Part shown: positions 51,362 to 60,236 of the stretch, piece by piece
How the letters are laid out: each line of letters starts with the position of its first letter
Numbering within the stretch: position 1 is the stretch's first letter
Assembly: GCF_000832125.1 (NCBI RefSeq)
Contig: NZ_JPRK01000002.1
Location: 248,001 to 312,000 of the forward strand
Direction of reading: 5' to 3'
Length of the DNA stretch: 64,000 nt
Origin: Flavobacterium hibernum
GTDB taxonomy: Bacteria; Bacteroidota; Bacteroidia; Flavobacteriales; Flavobacteriaceae
Notes under the pieces: generated by a model
What the model saw: only the letters and a program-made list of their open reading frames with translations
The model's database searches: none
What the model was told of the DNA's origin: nothing
Position numbers and translations under genes: made by a program

Positions 51362-52741
51362 TTAATATCCGGGATTTTGCGGAAGGAGTTTTGGATTGTT
51401 TCCCAATTCGCTCTGCGGTATTGGAAAAAGACTGTCTTCGGTATTCCATCCCGCTTTAACACTTGACAATGCGGCATCCAGCTGATCCAGTCTTTTTAGA
51501 TCAAAAAAACGATGCCCGTATTCAGTAAAGAGCTCCCATCTTCTCTCACTCTGCACAGCAGCAAGCAGCTGTTCTTTCGAGGCTGCCTGGGTGTTCTGTA
51601 ATCCCGAGCGCAATCTTATCTTATTTAGATCTTCTTTTGCGCCGATGAGATCACCCTGAGCAGCTCTGGCTTCCGCCCGTATTAGATACTGCTCTGCCAG
51701 CCTGAGGACTACTGAATACTCTTTAGATGCAGAAGTATTGGACTGCTCTTTATATTTATAGGGATGATACCAGATATCAGTCCCTTTAGTTATGGCTTTT
51801 AACCATTTTGATTTTCTCTGGTCACCGGCTGCAAACGAACTGGCGAGAACGGTATTGACCGCAACTGATGCGGGAGGGCCGGCCGTAAATATGAATATAG
51901 AACCTTCCTTTGTATTCTGTCCTGCAGAAGCCGATTCAAACTGCCAGATGGTTTCTTTGGAATTGATTAAAAAGACATTGTTCAGATCAGATTCGAGTCC
52001 GTATAAGTTAGTACTGTTTATAAGAGCTGATGCTTCATTTGCCGCTTCCGCATACGATTTGTTATATAAGTAAACTCGGGAGAGCAGGGCCCTACATACT
52101 AATTTATTGGCTCTTCCTCTGGCATTACTGCTGTATGACACCGGCAATAATGCAGAAGCGGTCTCAAGATCGGCAATAATGCTTCCGTATATCACCTTTC
52201 TGCCAATTTTGGTGGCTGTACTGTTCTGCTTGTAGTCGGTTGCGGTAATGTATGGCACATCGCCAAAAAGATTAGTTAGGTAAAAATGCACCACCGCCCG
52301 AAGAAATAAAGCCTCCCCTAAAAGCTGTTTCTTGTTGTCCGATGTCAGCCAGGTGTTTTTATCAAGCCCCTCAATCAATGCGTTAGCGGCATAAATCTGA
52401 TTGTAGGATGCGTTCCATAAGCTTGAGATTACGGTCGAACCGGGAAGCAGTGCATTATTGTAAAATGCCATATTAGTACTTGTGGGAGTTCCGTATGCCG
52501 TCAGCTCATCGGTGTAGTTTCCCAACGCATTGGAAAGCCCGTTGCCTGTACCTGTAAGAATCCCCGTATCACGAAGTTTGGCATAAATATTCATCAGGGC
52601 CGCATTTGCAGTTTCATAGTTTTCAAAAACAGAACTGCTGGAGAGCTGTGACTTTGGAAGGTTTGTTTCGACAAAAGAATCGCAAGCGTAGAATGCCAGA
52701 AAGACAATCAGGATTGAAAGTTGTTTATTTAAAAGTCTCAT
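51362..52741 (-). CDS. RagB/SusD family nutrient-binding outer-membrane lipoprotein
   Basis: A 459-residue lipoprotein (lipobox LAFYAC, Cys20) with the TPR-like SusD fold: SSVFENYETANAALMNIYAKL, LWNASYNQIYAANALIEGL, GEALFLRAVVHFYLTNLFGDVPYI, and the C-terminal RRWELFTEYGHRFFDLKRL...LFPIPQSELGNNP. It caps the SusC barrel and binds ligand. The peptidase gene downstream suggests peptides rather than glycans as the imported material. Confidence 0.95.
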   Translation of the reverse strand: MRLLNKQLSILIVFLAFYACDSFVETNLPKSQLSSSSVFENYETANAALMNIYAKLRDTGILTGTGNGLSNALGNYTDELTAYGTPTSTNMAFYNNALLPGSTVISSLWNASYNQIYAANALIEGLDKNTWLTSDNKKQLLGEALFLRAVVHFYLTNLFGDVPYITATDYKQNSTATKIGRKVIYGSIIADLETASALLPVSYSSNARGRANKLVCRALLSRVYLYNKSYAEAANEASALINSTNLYGLESDLNNVFLINSKETIWQFESASAGQNTKEGSIFIFTAGPPASVAVNTVLASSFAAGDQRKSKWLKAITKGTDIWYHPYKYKEQSNTSASKEYSVVLRLAEQYLIRAEARAAQGDLIGAKEDLNKIRLRSGLQNTQAASKEQLLAAVQSERRWELFTEYGHRFFDLKRLDQLDAALSSVKAGWNTEDSLFPIPQSELGNNPKLLPQNPGY

Positions 52742-52751
52742 GATTTTAAGT

Positions 52752-55700
52752 TTAAAAGGTTAGCAGGATACCGGCAGTAATTACTTTAAGGGGCGGGAGA
52801 AAACCATAACTTGAAAATTCAGGGTCACCATCTTTGAATTTTGTGAAAGTCAGCAGATTCTGCCCCTGAAAGACAATCTTACAGCTGGTCTCCGTAAACT
52901 TTAGCGGCAGCTGATAGGTTAAAGAGATATTTTTTAGCCTAATGAAAGAGGAATCTGATATTAATGCATCGCTTTCAGAGAAATAAGAATCCGCATTTAC
53001 AGCCACATTGTTGACACCGGTGGTGTAGACCTGATATGGCTTGATGTCACCAGCCTGCAGCCAGGCATCGGCAGTTCTTGCCGGCTGATTGGACATTGAT
53101 CCAGCAGCCCCCATTGGTACAAGGCGGTTCTGCTGTTTTGCAAACTGGAACAGAAAATCCAAATTCCAATTTTTATACGACAGCTGATTCTGCAAACCCC
53201 CATAGTATTTTGGATTTAGGTTTACTGTTTTCTGCCTGTCTAAAGGATAAGAAATTTTGCCGTCCCCATTAAGGTCTTCGAATTCGTATATTCCCGTCTG
53301 CTGGTTGACTCCTTTGAGCTGATAAACCAATGCAATATTAAGAGGCTGACCAATTCGGTATCTCTGGCTGTAGGTTGAACTTTCAAGCCCAGGGAAAGAA
53401 ACGAGCCTGTTCTTGGCGAAACTAAGATTAAAATTCGTCTGCCACTGGACGTTCTTGATTTTCAGGTTCAATGACCTCAAAGTTAATTCCAGACCTGAAT
53501 TTTCGACTTCTGCGTTCAGATTCGCCTGAATGGAGGCAAAACCAGTGACACCACTAAGTGGTATGCCTACGAGCTGATTTGAAGAACGGTTGGAATACCA
53601 CGATACGGTAGTAAAGATTCTATCATTAAAAAAACCCGTTTCAAGAGCCAGTTCCATTTTTTTGTTTATTTCCCAGCTAAAATCGGGGTTAAACAATCTT
53701 GAAGGCTGCATTCCTACGGTTCCGTTGTAATTAATTCCTGTTGTTGTATAGGTATTAAGATACTGGTAGTCTCCGATCTGGTCATTTCCCGTCGTTCCGT
53801 AACTGCCTCTGATTTTTCCAAAACTCAGCCATGTGCTGTTCTTGAGGAATTTTTCATTGCTGAAAAGCCATGCAAATCCTGCGGCTCCAAAAGATGCGAA
53901 CTGCCGGCCGGGGCCAAAGCGGCTCGATCCATCTCGCCTTGCGGTTAGATTTATAATATATCGCTGCTGATAACTGTAATTTAAACGGGCAAAGAAAGCC
54001 TGGTAGCGATACACGGTCTCATCGTCACCGAGAACAGAAACAGTCTTAGCTGCCGCAAGATTATAAATTAGGCTGTTCGAACTAAACCCTGTGCCAGACT
54101 GATATAAGGCGCTGCTGTTCTGGTTTTGGAAAGTGGCTCCAATTAGCAATCCTAACTTCCCGAAATTAGCTTCCTTGTCCCAATTAAGCTGCGGCTCAAC
54201 GATCCATGAAGACCTGCCAGTGATATTGCTAAACATGGAAGAGCGCGAGCTGCTAATGTTATAAATGGGATCATAAATTGTAGATGGGGTTGTTCTGGTT
54301 TCATTCGTTCTTAGGTCAGTGTATCCAAAATTGCTTTTGACAGTTAGCTCAGGCATCAATTTATATGACAGCACCGCGTTGGCGACTAAATCTTTTGTCT
54401 TGGCCTTAAATTGTGCATTTAGCATTGCGAGAGGGTTCTGCCAGGTCTGATTTTCCCAGTTTAAACTGCCGTCCGAATTATAAAGCGATGGCGCATTCGG
54501 AGCCAGCGTCTGTGCGGCATAAGTCAGTTCATTTGCAGGAAGGCTGCTATTTTGAATGTTGTATACGCCTGAGAAATTGATGTGAAACCTGTCGTCTTTT
54601 GAAGCATGATTTAAACTGAATTGCAATCCCCCTTTTTTATATTTGAAATCTCCGCTGTAAACAGTACTTTCCTGATGATAGTTTCCGCCGATGAGAAATT
54701 GTGTCTTTTCAGATCCTCCTGAAACAGACCCCTGCAGATCGTTGAGCTGTGAGGTGCCGCCCATCAGTTCTCTCTGCCAGTCAGTATTTCGATTCTGGTT
54801 CCAAGTTCCATTTATATCATAATCCGAAGTACCGTATTGTGGGATACCGTCATTTATGAAGGCCTGTTTTCGCATAGCCAGATATTGCTCTGTGTCCATC
54901 AGTTTCATGAATTTTGTGGCTTTTCCTGCTCCCGTTGAACTTGATACAGTGAACTTTGTACGTCCTGACTTTCCTTTTTTTGTGGTAATAAGCACGACGC
55001 CATTTGCACCTCTTGATCCATAGATGGAGGTAGCATCGGCATCCTTAAGCACTTCAATGCTTTCAATGGTTTCCGGGTTGATGCTGTTTAATGGGCTAGT
55101 GCTGCTAGGGTATATAGTGGATGTCTGCGAATATCCGATGGGATCTGATGCAAAAGGAACTCCGTCTATAATATAAAGCGGGTTATTTGCCGTTGTGCGC
55201 AGGCTATTCTGCCCTCTGATTTTAATGTCAAAACCGCCTCCTGGAACACCGGTAGTCTGGATTATGTTTACTCCTGCCATGCGTCCCTGCATTGTGGCCA
55301 AAACATTTGTCACGGGCTGGGTTTCGATATCCTTAGAGGTGATTCTTGCTATGCTTCCAGTCCGTTCGCTCTCTTTTACAGTGTAATACCCTGCATTTAT
55401 CCTAACTTCCTGTAGAGTAGTGGTGTCATAGTGAAGCACAATGTCAATTTTTGTTCGGCTATTAACCGGAACGTAGACGGTCTTGAAACCTAAATAGGAA
55501 ACGACCAGAGTATCTTGGGCAGACGCCTGAATACTAAAATGGCCATTGTAGTCTGAAATCGCGGCAGTCATGGAATCTGCCTTTAATGAGATGGTAACGC
55601 CGGGCAGGGGACTAGAGCCATCGGAGACAGTTCCCTGTATCTGATGCTGTTGGATTAAAGAGGTGCTGCGCCGCAGACTGCTTTTGGCGAATGACTGGGA

Positions 55701-55775
55701 GAAAGAGAGAAGAAAGCCTGTAAAAACAAGGCAATAAAAAGCTTTCCCACCCTTGAAAAATGAAAAAATATTCAT
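52752..55775 (-). CDS. SusC/RagA family TonB-dependent outer-membrane receptor
   Basis: A 1007-residue TonB-dependent transporter. A signal-like start (FYCLVFTGFLLSFSQSFA) is followed by a carboxypeptidase-regulatory-like domain (IQGTVSDGSSPLPGVTISLKADS). The plug carries the SusC signature (IESIEVLKDADATSIYGSRGANGVVLITTKKG at about residues 240-271), and a 22-strand barrel ends in ITAGILLTF. It is the first gene of the SusC-SusD-S9 peptidase operon and imports oligomers too large for porins. Confidence 0.96.
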   Translation of the reverse strand: MNIFSFFKGGKAFYCLVFTGFLLSFSQSFAKSSLRRSTSLIQQHQIQGTVSDGSSPLPGVTISLKADSMTAAISDYNGHFSIQASAQDTLVVSYLGFKTVYVPVNSRTKIDIVLHYDTTTLQEVRINAGYYTVKESERTGSIARITSKDIETQPVTNVLATMQGRMAGVNIIQTTGVPGGGFDIKIRGQNSLRTTANNPLYIIDGVPFASDPIGYSQTSTIYPSSTSPLNSINPETIESIEVLKDADATSIYGSRGANGVVLITTKKGKSGRTKFTVSSSTGAGKATKFMKLMDTEQYLAMRKQAFINDGIPQYGTSDYDINGTWNQNRNTDWQRELMGGTSQLNDLQGSVSGGSEKTQFLIGGNYHQESTVYSGDFKYKKGGLQFSLNHASKDDRFHINFSGVYNIQNSSLPANELTYAAQTLAPNAPSLYNSDGSLNWENQTWQNPLAMLNAQFKAKTKDLVANAVLSYKLMPELTVKSNFGYTDLRTNETRTTPSTIYDPIYNISSSRSSMFSNITGRSSWIVEPQLNWDKEANFGKLGLLIGATFQNQNSSALYQSGTGFSSNSLIYNLAAAKTVSVLGDDETVYRYQAFFARLNYSYQQRYIINLTARRDGSSRFGPGRQFASFGAAGFAWLFSNEKFLKNSTWLSFGKIRGSYGTTGNDQIGDYQYLNTYTTTGINYNGTVGMQPSRLFNPDFSWEINKKMELALETGFFNDRIFTTVSWYSNRSSNQLVGIPLSGVTGFASIQANLNAEVENSGLELTLRSLNLKIKNVQWQTNFNLSFAKNRLVSFPGLESSTYSQRYRIGQPLNIALVYQLKGVNQQTGIYEFEDLNGDGKISYPLDRQKTVNLNPKYYGGLQNQLSYKNWNLDFLFQFAKQQNRLVPMGAAGSMSNQPARTADAWLQAGDIKPYQVYTTGVNNVAVNADSYFSESDALISDSSFIRLKNISLTYQLPLKFTETSCKIVFQGQNLLTFTKFKDGDPEFSSYGFLPPLKVITAGILLTF

Positions 55776-56439
55776 AATATTGGATTGGTTAGTTGAACTT
55801 GGTTTTGATTAGCTAAAGTCCTCTACACTAGTTTAGTCGCTGCGGTAGGGGACTGCTTTTTTGAAGCAGCATTTGATGCCGCGCTTCAAATTATGTTATA
55901 AAAAGGCTATTTCATTGGCGCATTTATTAAGATTTCAAATATTAGATTGTGATTTTGCAGCCTGTGCCAAGGCATATGCTGGACCTGCTGCGCAATGACC
56001 CAGCCCTTAAACTAATTCAATGGCAATACCGTTTCAGGCCGGGCATTACAAAAACAGGACAATTATTCCATCATTGCTGACCTTTTTAAAGGTTAAACAA
56101 ATGAGTGCGTTTCTTTTTAAACTGAGGAATTTGCTTTGTGAAGATGAGATTTGTCAAAAATAAAGAGGCGTGGGTACTCATCTTATTGCATCGGAGGTAC
56201 TGGTATACCCATACGCGCGAATAAGCGAGCCCACGCCCTTTAAGGCGTGAGCATTTACACTTATCTTCCCGCGCGTACAAAAATTACCAGTTTTCCGATG
56301 CGGGTTCAAAGCGAATGCTTCAAATATTTTAATTAGAAGTATCGCAAATATATATAATCAATTACAAACATACTAAAATATTATGAAACTGGCACTATCG
56401 TGACAATAATATTTGTAAAAATTATCTTCTTTTGCTATA
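55776..56439. other. 664-bp gene-free region between SusC and an XRE-like gene
   Basis: The left half carries the susC promoter area. The right half holds the nested inverted-repeat structure described separately (56188-56301). A minus-strand open frame at 56086-56280 lies inside that structure and is judged accidental. No tRNA or rRNA seen. Confidence 0.6.
56188..56301. repeat. 114-bp nested inverted-repeat (cruciform/RNA-like) element
   Basis: Four arm pairs are nested in the correct order: GCATCGG (56188) with CCGATGC (56295), ACTGGTA (56199) with TACCAGT (56285), TACGCGCG-AATAAG (56212-56225) with CTTAT...CGCGCGTA (56260-56277), and CACGCC (56232) with GGCGTG (56244) around a 6-nt loop. 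In addition GGCGTGGG just outside (56167-56174) can compete for CCCACGCC (56230-56237). The G+C-rich arms stand out in AT-rich DNA. It could be a structured RNA, a folded single-strand recombination or transfer site, or a repeat element. Confidence 0.7.
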
Positions 56440-56760
56440 ATGACTAAGGAAAATGGAAATCACAAAAGAGATTCAGATGAAACAGGTAAAGTATTTTTAC
56501 TTGATAAATTCATCTGTAATTATATTTCCAGTAACTGGATTGACCCAAAAAAATCAGTTAATAAACTTAGTAAAGAATTAGGTGTTCATAGACACATTAT
56601 TACAAAGATAAGAGATGTAGATGGTTATAGAATTCCAATGTCAACTTTGGCAATTATGTGTTTTTACAAAAAGATTTCTCTTTCAGACTTTTTTAAAATT
56701 ATAGAGGATAAACACGGTTCAAAAATCAATGATGATTTTGTATCGAAGGCGAAAAAATAA
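56440..56760 (+). CDS. Small XRE-like helix-turn-helix protein
   Basis: A 106-residue basic protein. Residues ~25-80 (ISSNWIDPKKSVNKLSKELGVHRHIITKIRDVDGYRIPMSTLAIMCFYKKISLSDFF) form an XRE-type helix-turn-helix with the recognition helix at VHRHIITKI. It probably regulates the accessory genes that follow or its own promoter. It begins about 140 bp after the nested inverted repeat. Confidence 0.7.
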   Translation: MTKENGNHKRDSDETGKVFLLDKFICNYISSNWIDPKKSVNKLSKELGVHRHIITKIRDVDGYRIPMSTLAIMCFYKKISLSDFFKIIEDKHGSKINDDFVSKAKK

Positions 56761-56794
56761 AAGATAAAATTAACTTAATTCCAATTAAGAGATT

Positions 56795-57037
56795 ATGGAT
56801 AGAAACAATTCAATCTTAATAATTTTTGGTGTTTTGATTTTATTGATTGGTATTATTCTTAAACTTTTTATTGGTAGAAGAAGATTCTACCGTAGAAATG
56901 CTTTTGGGGGTGAGGGTTTCAAAAATTATCGGAGTTCAATATTAACTCCTTTTTTCGAAAATCTTATAAACATCTTAGCAGTTCTTTCCATTATTCTAGG
57001 AATAATTTCACTCGCATTTGCAAAATGGATGTCATAA
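56795..57037 (+). CDS. Small membrane protein with two transmembrane helices
   Basis: An 80-residue protein: helix 1 (SILIIFGVLILLIGIILKLFI, residues 6-26), a basic loop (GRRRFYRRNAFGGEGFKNYR), and helix 2 (LINILAVLSIILGIISLAFA). It lies 34 bp after the XRE-like gene. No family recognised. Confidence 0.6.
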   Translation: MDRNNSILIIFGVLILLIGIILKLFIGRRRFYRRNAFGGEGFKNYRSSILTPFFENLINILAVLSIILGIISLAFAKWMS

Positions 57038-57199
57038 TACACTCTGTATAGTAGAAAGTAATTTGTGAAAAATTAAACGAAATACAAATAAGGATGCTGA
57101 ACAAGCATCTTTTTTTATGCTTATAAATTAGTAAAACAGGTATTTGTACTGTCACAAATTATATTACAAAACTATTATTTTGTAGATTGAAATTGCACG

Positions 57200-57219
57200 A
57201 TTTACGGAAAACCGTAAAT
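57200..57219. promoter_or_regulatory. Inverted repeat ATTTACGG-AAAA-CCGTAAAT
   Basis: Perfect 8-bp arms around a 4-nt spacer, 88 bp before the nuclease-like gene. The core TACGG-N4-CCGTA also occurs at 37776-37789, so it is a candidate operator used at two loci in this window. Confidence 0.5.
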
Positions 57220-57306
57220 ATAAATACAAAGAGTATTCTAGGTTTGTCCAATTAATAATTGCGATAGGGAATAATATTCTTTAGCATAAAAACATTAATA
57301 ATTAAT

Positions 57307-58455
57307 ATGGAATTTCACGAAAAAACACTCGAGCTAAACATAACGCACGAACTTCTTAACCTTGCTGATAGCTATTTTTGGTTTCTAAGAGATATTCCGT
57401 TGTGGGACTACTGGAGACCAGCACATCGAATACCTTTTTTTAATGTTCCAAAGTCTACTGCGGGAGGGTTTCATATTACAACTGAAGGAAAGGATGATCC
57501 AACTGGAAATGCAGGCGGCGGATTTGATGTAAGAATAAAATCGGGCAGTGGCGGCCATCTGCTTTTTATACAATACAAAAAAGGAGATCTGCAAACTTCA
57601 AGCCCGGATCCTAAAAGTGAATTCAGCAAGACCCCACATGATCATTTTAAATTTAAGATAAATTCGACGAGCACGAATCAGCATTTTGTGCTTCGCAATC
57701 TTGCCAATGGCATAGGAGGCGATAAGGGCAATGCGGTAGTATATGCTTTTCCTCTGATCGAAGATATGGCTGATTTGGAAGCCAATGCAGGGAATTTAAT
57801 TCGAAAAACAAAGTTTGTTTCTGTTGCAGATATTGATGATCAGGCAAAAAGGCAAACTCCAAAGGTGTCTTTTAAAAAAAATAAAGAACATAATTTCAGG
57901 GTAGGGAAATTTGACATGAGTCGCTGCGAAGTAAATTATTTCTATTTTTTCTTTGGAGGAATAGACAGGACTCCAGAAATAATTGCAGATGTAATAGGAG
58001 TAAAAGTTCATCAAGCTTTAGAATCCTTCTTAAAATCTATCGAAAACATTGATGGGCAAAGTGATGCCGACAAAGATTTTATAGCATTTCAGCTTAGAGA
58101 ATCCTTTATTAGATATTTAAGATATCTGCTTCATTATTTTGAAGTTTCCCCAGCCAAACTATACGTGGGTTTTTTAGATAACTACGCAGATTATTTTTAT
58201 CCAGGCGAATTTGCATCCTATGATAATCAGCAAAGAGATATTGATATTTTGAATGAAGTATTCAGAGGGCTAAGTGAATTCGAAAATTTCATTGCAAAAT
58301 TGAATTCTAGAGAAGAAAATTTAAGCAGTAAAAATGTACCGCGATATTTTACAGAATTCTTGTTGGACACTAGAGAAAGCGATGTGCTAAATATCAGCTT
58401 TGAGGGTGAGGAATCGAAAGAGATTATCGAAGGAATCAGTTATCTTTCAATTTAG
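57307..58455 (+). CDS. Hypothetical protein with PD-(D/E)XK-like nuclease pattern
   Basis: A 382-residue soluble protein. Residues 72-93 (GFDVRIKSGSGGHLLFIQYKKG) give Asp74 and Gln89-x-Lys91, the D...(E/Q)xK geometry of restriction-endonuclease-fold enzymes. Upstream acidic residues (Glu60) and a following strand (GNAVVYAFPLIED) fit such a core. The C-terminal half is helical. The family is not recognised. It is first of three AT-rich genes leading to a serine recombinase, so a defence nuclease is plausible but unproven. Confidence 0.65.
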   Translation: MEFHEKTLELNITHELLNLADSYFWFLRDIPLWDYWRPAHRIPFFNVPKSTAGGFHITTEGKDDPTGNAGGGFDVRIKSGSGGHLLFIQYKKGDLQTSSPDPKSEFSKTPHDHFKFKINSTSTNQHFVLRNLANGIGGDKGNAVVYAFPLIEDMADLEANAGNLIRKTKFVSVADIDDQAKRQTPKVSFKKNKEHNFRVGKFDMSRCEVNYFYFFFGGIDRTPEIIADVIGVKVHQALESFLKSIENIDGQSDADKDFIAFQLRESFIRYLRYLLHYFEVSPAKLYVGFLDNYADYFYPGEFASYDNQQRDIDILNEVFRGLSEFENFIAKLNSREENLSSKNVPRYFTEFLLDTRESDVLNISFEGEESKEIIEGISYLSI

Positions 58456-58546
58456 ATTTGTATGATTTATCAAGAGACAGAAAAATATATGCATAAAAAA
58501 CTTGCAGAATAGTTTTTAATGCGGAATTATTCTGATAACTAAAACA

Positions 58547-59527
58547 TTGGCAGAAATTGAATCCAATAATTTTCAAAATTTTATAAACTATATGAAAACA
58601 AGTATATGGCAGAATTCGCACAGCGGAAAACAGCCAATTAGAGTCCTAAAACATAATTTAACAGCTAGACTTGAAGCTCGTAATAAAAAATACATAGAAT
58701 CCCTGCAATCAGATTACCGTCTTCATCAAGAAATTCTGTACCATGCAGAGAACTTGCCTCTTCTAAATGGACAAATGCCATTCATAAATGACAATGGGTT
58801 AATAAATATACATGAAACATTTTTATCCTATGTGTGGATTAACTGCTACTATTTTTATGTGCTGCATGAAGAGAAATATGCGATTCCAAACCTGATTGCG
58901 CAGGGTAAAATGGAAAGCAGACCATATAGCGCTGAGCTTTTAAGTGAAGCAGAGGACCTTTTCAGGTATGCACTCACTTTGGTTAAGGGTTTCACAGATT
59001 GGGATAAAGATGTATTGCCTAACCCTGAATATTTTGACGAGGAAAGTCCGCAGGGCAATTACATTCTGCATGTCAACGATTTATTTGTAGAGGTATTAAA
59101 TTTTATACTTTATCATGAAACCGCCCATGCGGAGTTAGAGCATATAAAAAAAGTTCAACTAAACCAATTGGAAAATGAAGAAAGGAAGCCACTAGAAATT
59201 GAAGCCGATTCACGAGCAATCCAATTAATAATGAAGAATTCCACAAGCAGGCAAAAAGCCGAAATTGCGGTTGTTATGGGGCTAGCCTCTATGCTGTTTA
59301 TAAAGAATTCCTTAAAGGGAGGAAGCACCCATCCTGATGTGGACCAGCGTATAGAAAATGCTATTGAAATTCTGCAGCCATCAGCTGATAGTGAAATATG
59401 GACAACATTGTGCTTGTTTCTTAAAGCGTGGGATTTGCAGTATAACTTTGGACTAATTGAAAACTCGAATTGTAAAACCATCAAGGACGTTTTCTATGAT
59501 TTACTGCAACAAGCCAAAACATTGTAA
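58547..59527 (+). CDS. HExxH zinc metallopeptidase, Lit/peptidase U49-like
   Basis: A 326-residue soluble protein. The zinc motif H190-E-T-A-H194 in FILYHETAHAELEH and a downstream ligand region in LEIEADSRAIQLI (Glu219/Asp221) are typical of gluzincin-like peptidases. The layout recalls phage-exclusion Lit proteins (peptidase U49), which cleave EF-Tu during phage infection. The start is TTG; an in-frame ATG follows at 58592. It lies between the nuclease-like gene and an unknown gene in the same direction. Assignment to Lit is by motif and size only. Confidence 0.7.
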   Translation: MAEIESNNFQNFINYMKTSIWQNSHSGKQPIRVLKHNLTARLEARNKKYIESLQSDYRLHQEILYHAENLPLLNGQMPFINDNGLINIHETFLSYVWINCYYFYVLHEEKYAIPNLIAQGKMESRPYSAELLSEAEDLFRYALTLVKGFTDWDKDVLPNPEYFDEESPQGNYILHVNDLFVEVLNFILYHETAHAELEHIKKVQLNQLENEERKPLEIEADSRAIQLIMKNSTSRQKAEIAVVMGLASMLFIKNSLKGGSTHPDVDQRIENAIEILQPSADSEIWTTLCLFLKAWDLQYNFGLIENSNCKTIKDVFYDLLQQAKTL

Positions 59528-59561
59528 TAATAATGCATTATTGACTAAATAGTTTATATAG

Positions 59562-60236
59562 ATGATAAAATCAGATAAAGAAATTGCAGATTATTTAGGT
59601 AAAAACGGCGAAATTTTCTGCGAGGAATTACACAATCGAAGCCATCATTTTTTTCGGACTCTTCCCCATAGTTATTTTGCAATTGCCTGTGCAATTTCAT
59701 TAAGCTGGACCGGACATGCAAAATATGATGATGATTTTGTATTATATGCCTCGGCATATATTGACGCGGCAATACCAAAAGATACGAAAATTGCAAAAGT
59801 ATACAGTCTCAGGTTCGGTGAAGAAGGATTAGATACAGCACTTACAAATTTTAGAATATATCTGAACAGGGTAAAGGGTATTATGCCGGATTTTGATCAT
59901 TGCTCTATTCAGGATATAAATGTTCTGCAGCAAAGGCTTCTAAATAAATTAAGTCAGTTGAGGGACAAAGGGGAGGTTGTAGGTATTGGTCCATGGCTGT
60001 TTTTAGGCGCGTTCAAAATTATATTGGAGGATCAGAAGCGGTTTTGGCAAAATGATGGAATTGATGCAATAGTAATGCCTACCGGATTGGAGGTAGATAG
60101 AGGCATTATGCGTTTAAAGAATGAGGGGTATTCCTTCATGAAGGATTTCGACCTGCATTGGCTGGAAGAAAATAAGGGGACACTTTCCGATAATTACGCC
60201 ACGTGCATCATGGTACATTCCCATATATCAGAGTGA
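59562..60236 (+). CDS. Hypothetical protein, third gene of the nuclease/peptidase trio
   Basis: A 224-residue protein without recognised domain. Features: a helical first half (ACAISLSWTGHAKYDDDFVLYASAYIDAA) and a conserved-looking segment GPWLFLGAFKIILEDQKRFWQNDGIDAIVMPTGLEVDRGI (residues 143-182). The last 34 bp overlap the start of the serine recombinase in another frame, so its natural C-terminus may have been altered by insertion of that element. Confidence 0.65.
   Translation: MIKSDKEIADYLGKNGEIFCEELHNRSHHFFRTLPHSYFAIACAISLSWTGHAKYDDDFVLYASAYIDAAIPKDTKIAKVYSLRFGEEGLDTALTNFRIYLNRVKGIMPDFDHCSIQDINVLQQRLLNKLSQLRDKGEVVGIGPWLFLGAFKIILEDQKRFWQNDGIDAIVMPTGLEVDRGIMRLKNEGYSFMKDFDLHWLEENKGTLSDNYATCIMVHSHISE

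Noticed and set aside
56086..56280. 64-aa minus-strand frame over the nested inverted repeat
   Set aside because: Coding potential arises from the palindromic G+C-rich arms; no promoter or known motif.
56295..56320. GCGGGTTCAAAGC resembling a tRNA T-arm (possible att remnant)
   Set aside because: The flanking bases do not form the 5-bp T stem and no acceptor end (CCA-like) or other tRNA arms are present.
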